Below the pieces are notes generated by a model, which worked only from the letters and a program-made list of their open reading frames with translations, was not told where the DNA came from and did no database searches. DNA of 60,390 nucleotides from positions 1 through 60,390 of the forward strand of contig CAIXGR010000090.1 of NCBI GenBank assembly GCA_903919075.1. The letters run 5' to 3'. This DNA is from an uncultured Bacteroidota bacterium (GTDB lineage: Bacteria > Bacteroidota > Bacteroidia > Chitinophagales > LD1). The position numbers and the translations under genes are program-made. Below, in pieces: positions 59,501-60,390 of this stretch. Position 1 is the stretch's first letter. Every line of letters starts with the position of its first letter.

Positions 59501-59952
59501 TCCGCAGAATCAGCCAGGCCTCCATCTCCTGAATACCCCATTATCCCATTACCAGCAATTGTAGTTACAATGCCCGAAGCGACAGTTATTTTGCGGATAC
59601 AATTATAGGTTGCATCTGCAAAAATAATATTCCCAAAAGCATCTATTGCCATGCCATTAGGATCTATGCCGACACCTGCAATTGTGCTAATAATCCTAGT
59701 TGTCAAATCTACTTTACGAATGCAACTGTTAAGACGATCAGAAATATATAAATTACCAGAAGAATCAATTACCACTGCTACTGGATAATGAAGTTTCGCA
59801 GAATCTGCAGGACCTCCATCTCCTGAATACCCAGATTGACCTATGCCTGCAATTGTAGTAATGATACCAGTTTGCGCTTGTGTATATTGACTTATCAATA
59901 AACCAGCTACAAGAGAAAAAATCAGAACTACTTTTTTAAAGTTAATTTTCAT
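56533..59952 (-). CDS. NHL-repeat propeller protein with type A T9SS sorting domain
   Basis: An 1139-residue secreted protein. It has a signal peptide (1-26, YTQAQ); six NHL blades (about 27-357), each with ITTIAGNG, GYSGDGGPADSAKL, a D-x-x-G-N-x-Y-x-(S/A)-D turn and IRKV; SprB/PKD-like repeats (about 365-680, such as TPPYTLLWNDGSNSDTLFN); an SdrD_B-type domain (about 683-740, IEGRVFIDTNNNCVFDAGEQG); a DUF7619-like domain (about 890-1040); and a type A sorting domain (about 1060-1139). The second blade lacks the roughly 14-residue SGDGG insert. NHL propellers bind other molecules, and the protein is probably cell-surface or extracellular. Confidence 0.92.
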   Translation of the reverse strand: MKINFKKVVLIFSLVAGLLISQYTQAQTGIITTIAGIGQSGYSGDGGPADSAKLHYPVAVVIDSSGNLYISDRLNSCIRKVDLTTRIISTIAGVGIDPNGMAIDAFGNIIFADATYNCIRKITVASGIVTTIAGNGIMGYSGDGGLADSAEFRRPTSVAIDTAGNIYIADFGNNVIRKIIVSTGIITTIIGNGFHAGTDSGGYSGDGGPANLAKLNHPLVVALDDSGNVYFSDCYNNVIRKVGSSSGTITTIAGNGYGAGTSNGGYSGDGGPAISAKLYEPLGIALDVSRNVYIADGLNHRIRKVNATTGIITTFAGNGQEGYGGDGGPADSAKLGVAHGAVVDSHGNVYVAVENYDCIRKISAIPLSINIGANQIACSGSNIALMPATIGGIPPYYYVWHSNSDTLNCYTCQNPSVNLSQNSSFSVTVTDAAQHTATASVAYEVGASNNMQFAISNTLISCASGRDTTTITVVGGTPPFAFKWGNSDSSSGYSPQQHYYTQAGQHTISVIDSNGCQSIVFDTVLNPNPVLITRVGFIQPGCPGLSNGEIIVSVSGSTPPYTLLWNDGSNSDTLFNAAAGAHTLLVSDAYFCSATFKDTLSPTLTSSDYYVYLEHTNINCNTGGTISSTVTGGTPPYNYAWSDGDSAAIIHPLNANNYVVTVTDSSGCTATGNALLSAACNSVIEGRVFIDTNNNCVFDAGEQGLNEIFVVIKSSNGNYYYGYTDHNGHYSIEITDIGTDTLGIISPFITCGDLAPCGNWDSAIYLPVLGDSSLNNDFAYTNVTGFDLELRAGCYSANPGFEKEYWIYSRNLAPGPLTGPITVAFKYDSNLVFLSSETPYTTYSPTADSITWTTNDFNNVNFNLIKKIRFNVPSTLSLDYQLQSKFWIYPYDGDCDTSNNHLYFSEIVTGSHDPNEKDVEPAGNITADDSILTYSIHFQNTGTDSTHFIIVTDTLSPNLDPATVRNLASSYTYSDFKVSGKGILTWVFNPYRLVDSTTNPSGSKGFITFSVQQRKNLPFGSAISNTASIYFDYNTPVVTNTVTDTIATPTFVFEVSNGPGISVKAFPNPFNDQTNIIVSGINQKFDFELFDLTGRLLRQMPLIQTNQFQLQRSDLSGGIYLYRISVTGKQVAYGKLVVE

Positions 59953-60076
59953 ACATGGGTGTTTTCAACATTTAAATATAGAAAGTTTTTGAAATTGTTT
60001 AGCACCGTCACAGTTTACAAGGGGTTAACACTTTAAAAACCACATCATTCATAATCAGCATATTGCACAATAAAAG

Positions 60077-60096
60077 TGTTACCACCTGTTACCACC
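60077..60096. repeat. Tandem 10-bp direct repeat
   Basis: TGTTACCACC occurs twice head to tail, about 125-145 bases upstream of the NHL protein gene. It may be a regulator site. Confidence 0.5.
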
Positions 60097-60170
60097 CTCA
60101 TCCAATTTCATTGTTCCATATTGTAAATATAACAAAAATAGCTAAATTTTATAATTTTGCATTTCAATGC

Positions 60171-60245
60171 TGTTTGTCCTCCTAAGGAGGAGCAGTCCGA
60201 GAGCCTGCGGGTGCGCAGGAGGAGGAGGCTGTTCGGCTTAACTTA
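60171..60245. repeat. GC-rich intergenic hairpin repeat, copy 2 (family I)
   Basis: It opens with a CCTCCTAAGGAGG hairpin (60178-60190), continues with gagcctgcgggtgcgcagga and ggaggaggctgtt, and ends in ggcttaact. The word order matches the block at 1311-1380. Confidence 0.65.
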
Positions 60246-60275
60246 ACCACGTTACTCCACAGCAGATAAAAAAAA

Positions 60276-60390
60276 TCACTTCCACACCATCTTCAAAACA
60301 TCTTTTGTATCAGGCGCTACTTTAAATCGATCATCAATCCGGGGCCCAACCACCCACACAATTTTTTGCGCCGATTCAATAATCCAGATA
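60276..60390 (-). CDS. tilS: tRNA(Ile)-lysidine synthase, C-terminal end (partial)
   Basis: The minus strand is open from the right edge to a TGA at 60276 and gives 37 residues: IWIIESAQKIVWVVGPR followed by IDDRFKVAPDTKDVL and KMVWK. The VG-x-R-IDDRFK-x-x-x-x-TK-x-VL pattern is the end of the TilS C-terminal domain, which helps to bind tRNA-Ile2. TilS adds lysine to C34 so that the tRNA reads AUA codons. Only the tail lies in the window, so the call is less secure than for a whole gene. Confidence 0.75.
   Translation of the reverse strand, partial: IWIIESAQKIVWVVGPRIDDRFKVAPDTKDVLKMVWK

Larger units (their letters stand above)
59953..60275. other. Intergenic region between the NHL gene and tilS
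   Basis: About 320 bases without a gene. It holds a tandem 10-bp repeat (60077-60096) and a GC-rich hairpin repeat (60171-60245). The rest is AT-rich. No RNA gene was recognised. It should contain the promoter for the minus-strand NHL gene. Confidence 0.6.

Noticed and set aside
58880-59880. Regularly spaced DNA repeats as a CRISPR array
   Set aside because: The period equals the NHL blades in one reading frame; the unit is coding and has no unique spacers between identical repeats.

Overview
The window looks like the chromosome of a Bacteroidota bacterium, probably an environmental lineage near the Chitinophagales or Sphingobacteriales. The evidence is its AT-rich composition, several type IX secretion (T9SS) sorting domains, a PorP/SprF-family protein, two TonB-dependent receptors with carboxypeptidase-like N-terminal domains, a bacillithiol gene (bshB1), a PUR-domain protein, a long-form NusB, few Shine-Dalgarno sites and many TAnnTTTG promoter boxes just upstream of genes. 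I see no rRNA, tRNA, CRISPR array, phage or insertion sequence. Most of it is ordinary core chromosome with stretches of cell-surface genes.

Layout. 1-966: groES and the 5' part of groEL, minus strand. 1.4-6.5 kb: a TPR protein, a GlmM-type phosphohexomutase, a methyltransferase/PAP2 pair, an enoyl-CoA hydratase and a lipoprotein. 6.6-9.7 kb: a TonB-dependent receptor and a small membrane protein. 9.8-14.3 kb: a very large NtrY-like histidine kinase coupled to mazG. 14.4-16.8 kb: a PUR-domain protein and an ABC exporter. 17-22.4 kb: a plus-strand housekeeping run (leucine-type dehydrogenase, nusB, DUF1573, yajC, coaE, purK, purE). 22.4-25.6 kb: a Tat-exported DsrE-like protein, bshB1, DUF1569, DUF4412 and CBS-domain proteins.

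25.8-36.2 kb is the most cohesive accessory unit. It has a PorP/SprF-like outer-membrane protein, a PorE-like OmpA/TPR/propeller protein and two very large secreted proteins with the gliding-motility-associated (type B) C-terminal domain, separated by a small exported protein. All face the same way behind one good promoter box. The set reads as a dedicated T9SS secretion and surface-attachment cassette. 36.3-46.6 kb carries an RsmB-like rRNA methyltransferase, three type A T9SS cargo proteins, the parA-parB-DUF5683 chromosome-partition block and a metallo-hydrolase. 46.8-50.4 kb holds thymidine kinase, a coiled/disordered protein, a START-like protein, a NarL-type response regulator and a TauE/SafE permease. 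50.5-53.6 kb is a probable copper-handling unit: a Cys-rich secreted peptide, a TonB-dependent receptor and a periplasmic HMA protein. 53.6-60.4 kb has a retropepsin-like protein, malate dehydrogenase, an apparently exported class V aminotransferase, a giant NHL-repeat T9SS protein and the 3' end of tilS.

The most unusual non-coding signals are four. A 20-nt inverted duplication of a gene's 3' end forms a hairpin between convergent genes near 53.6 kb. An exact 36-bp intergenic repeat occurs in opposite orientations at 5.0 and 42.7 kb, the second copy between parA and parB. A family of other GC-rich hairpin repeats lies between genes. A palindromic promoter box sits between two divergent T9SS cargo genes. 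Functional calls rest on motif recognition by eye; no database search was run.
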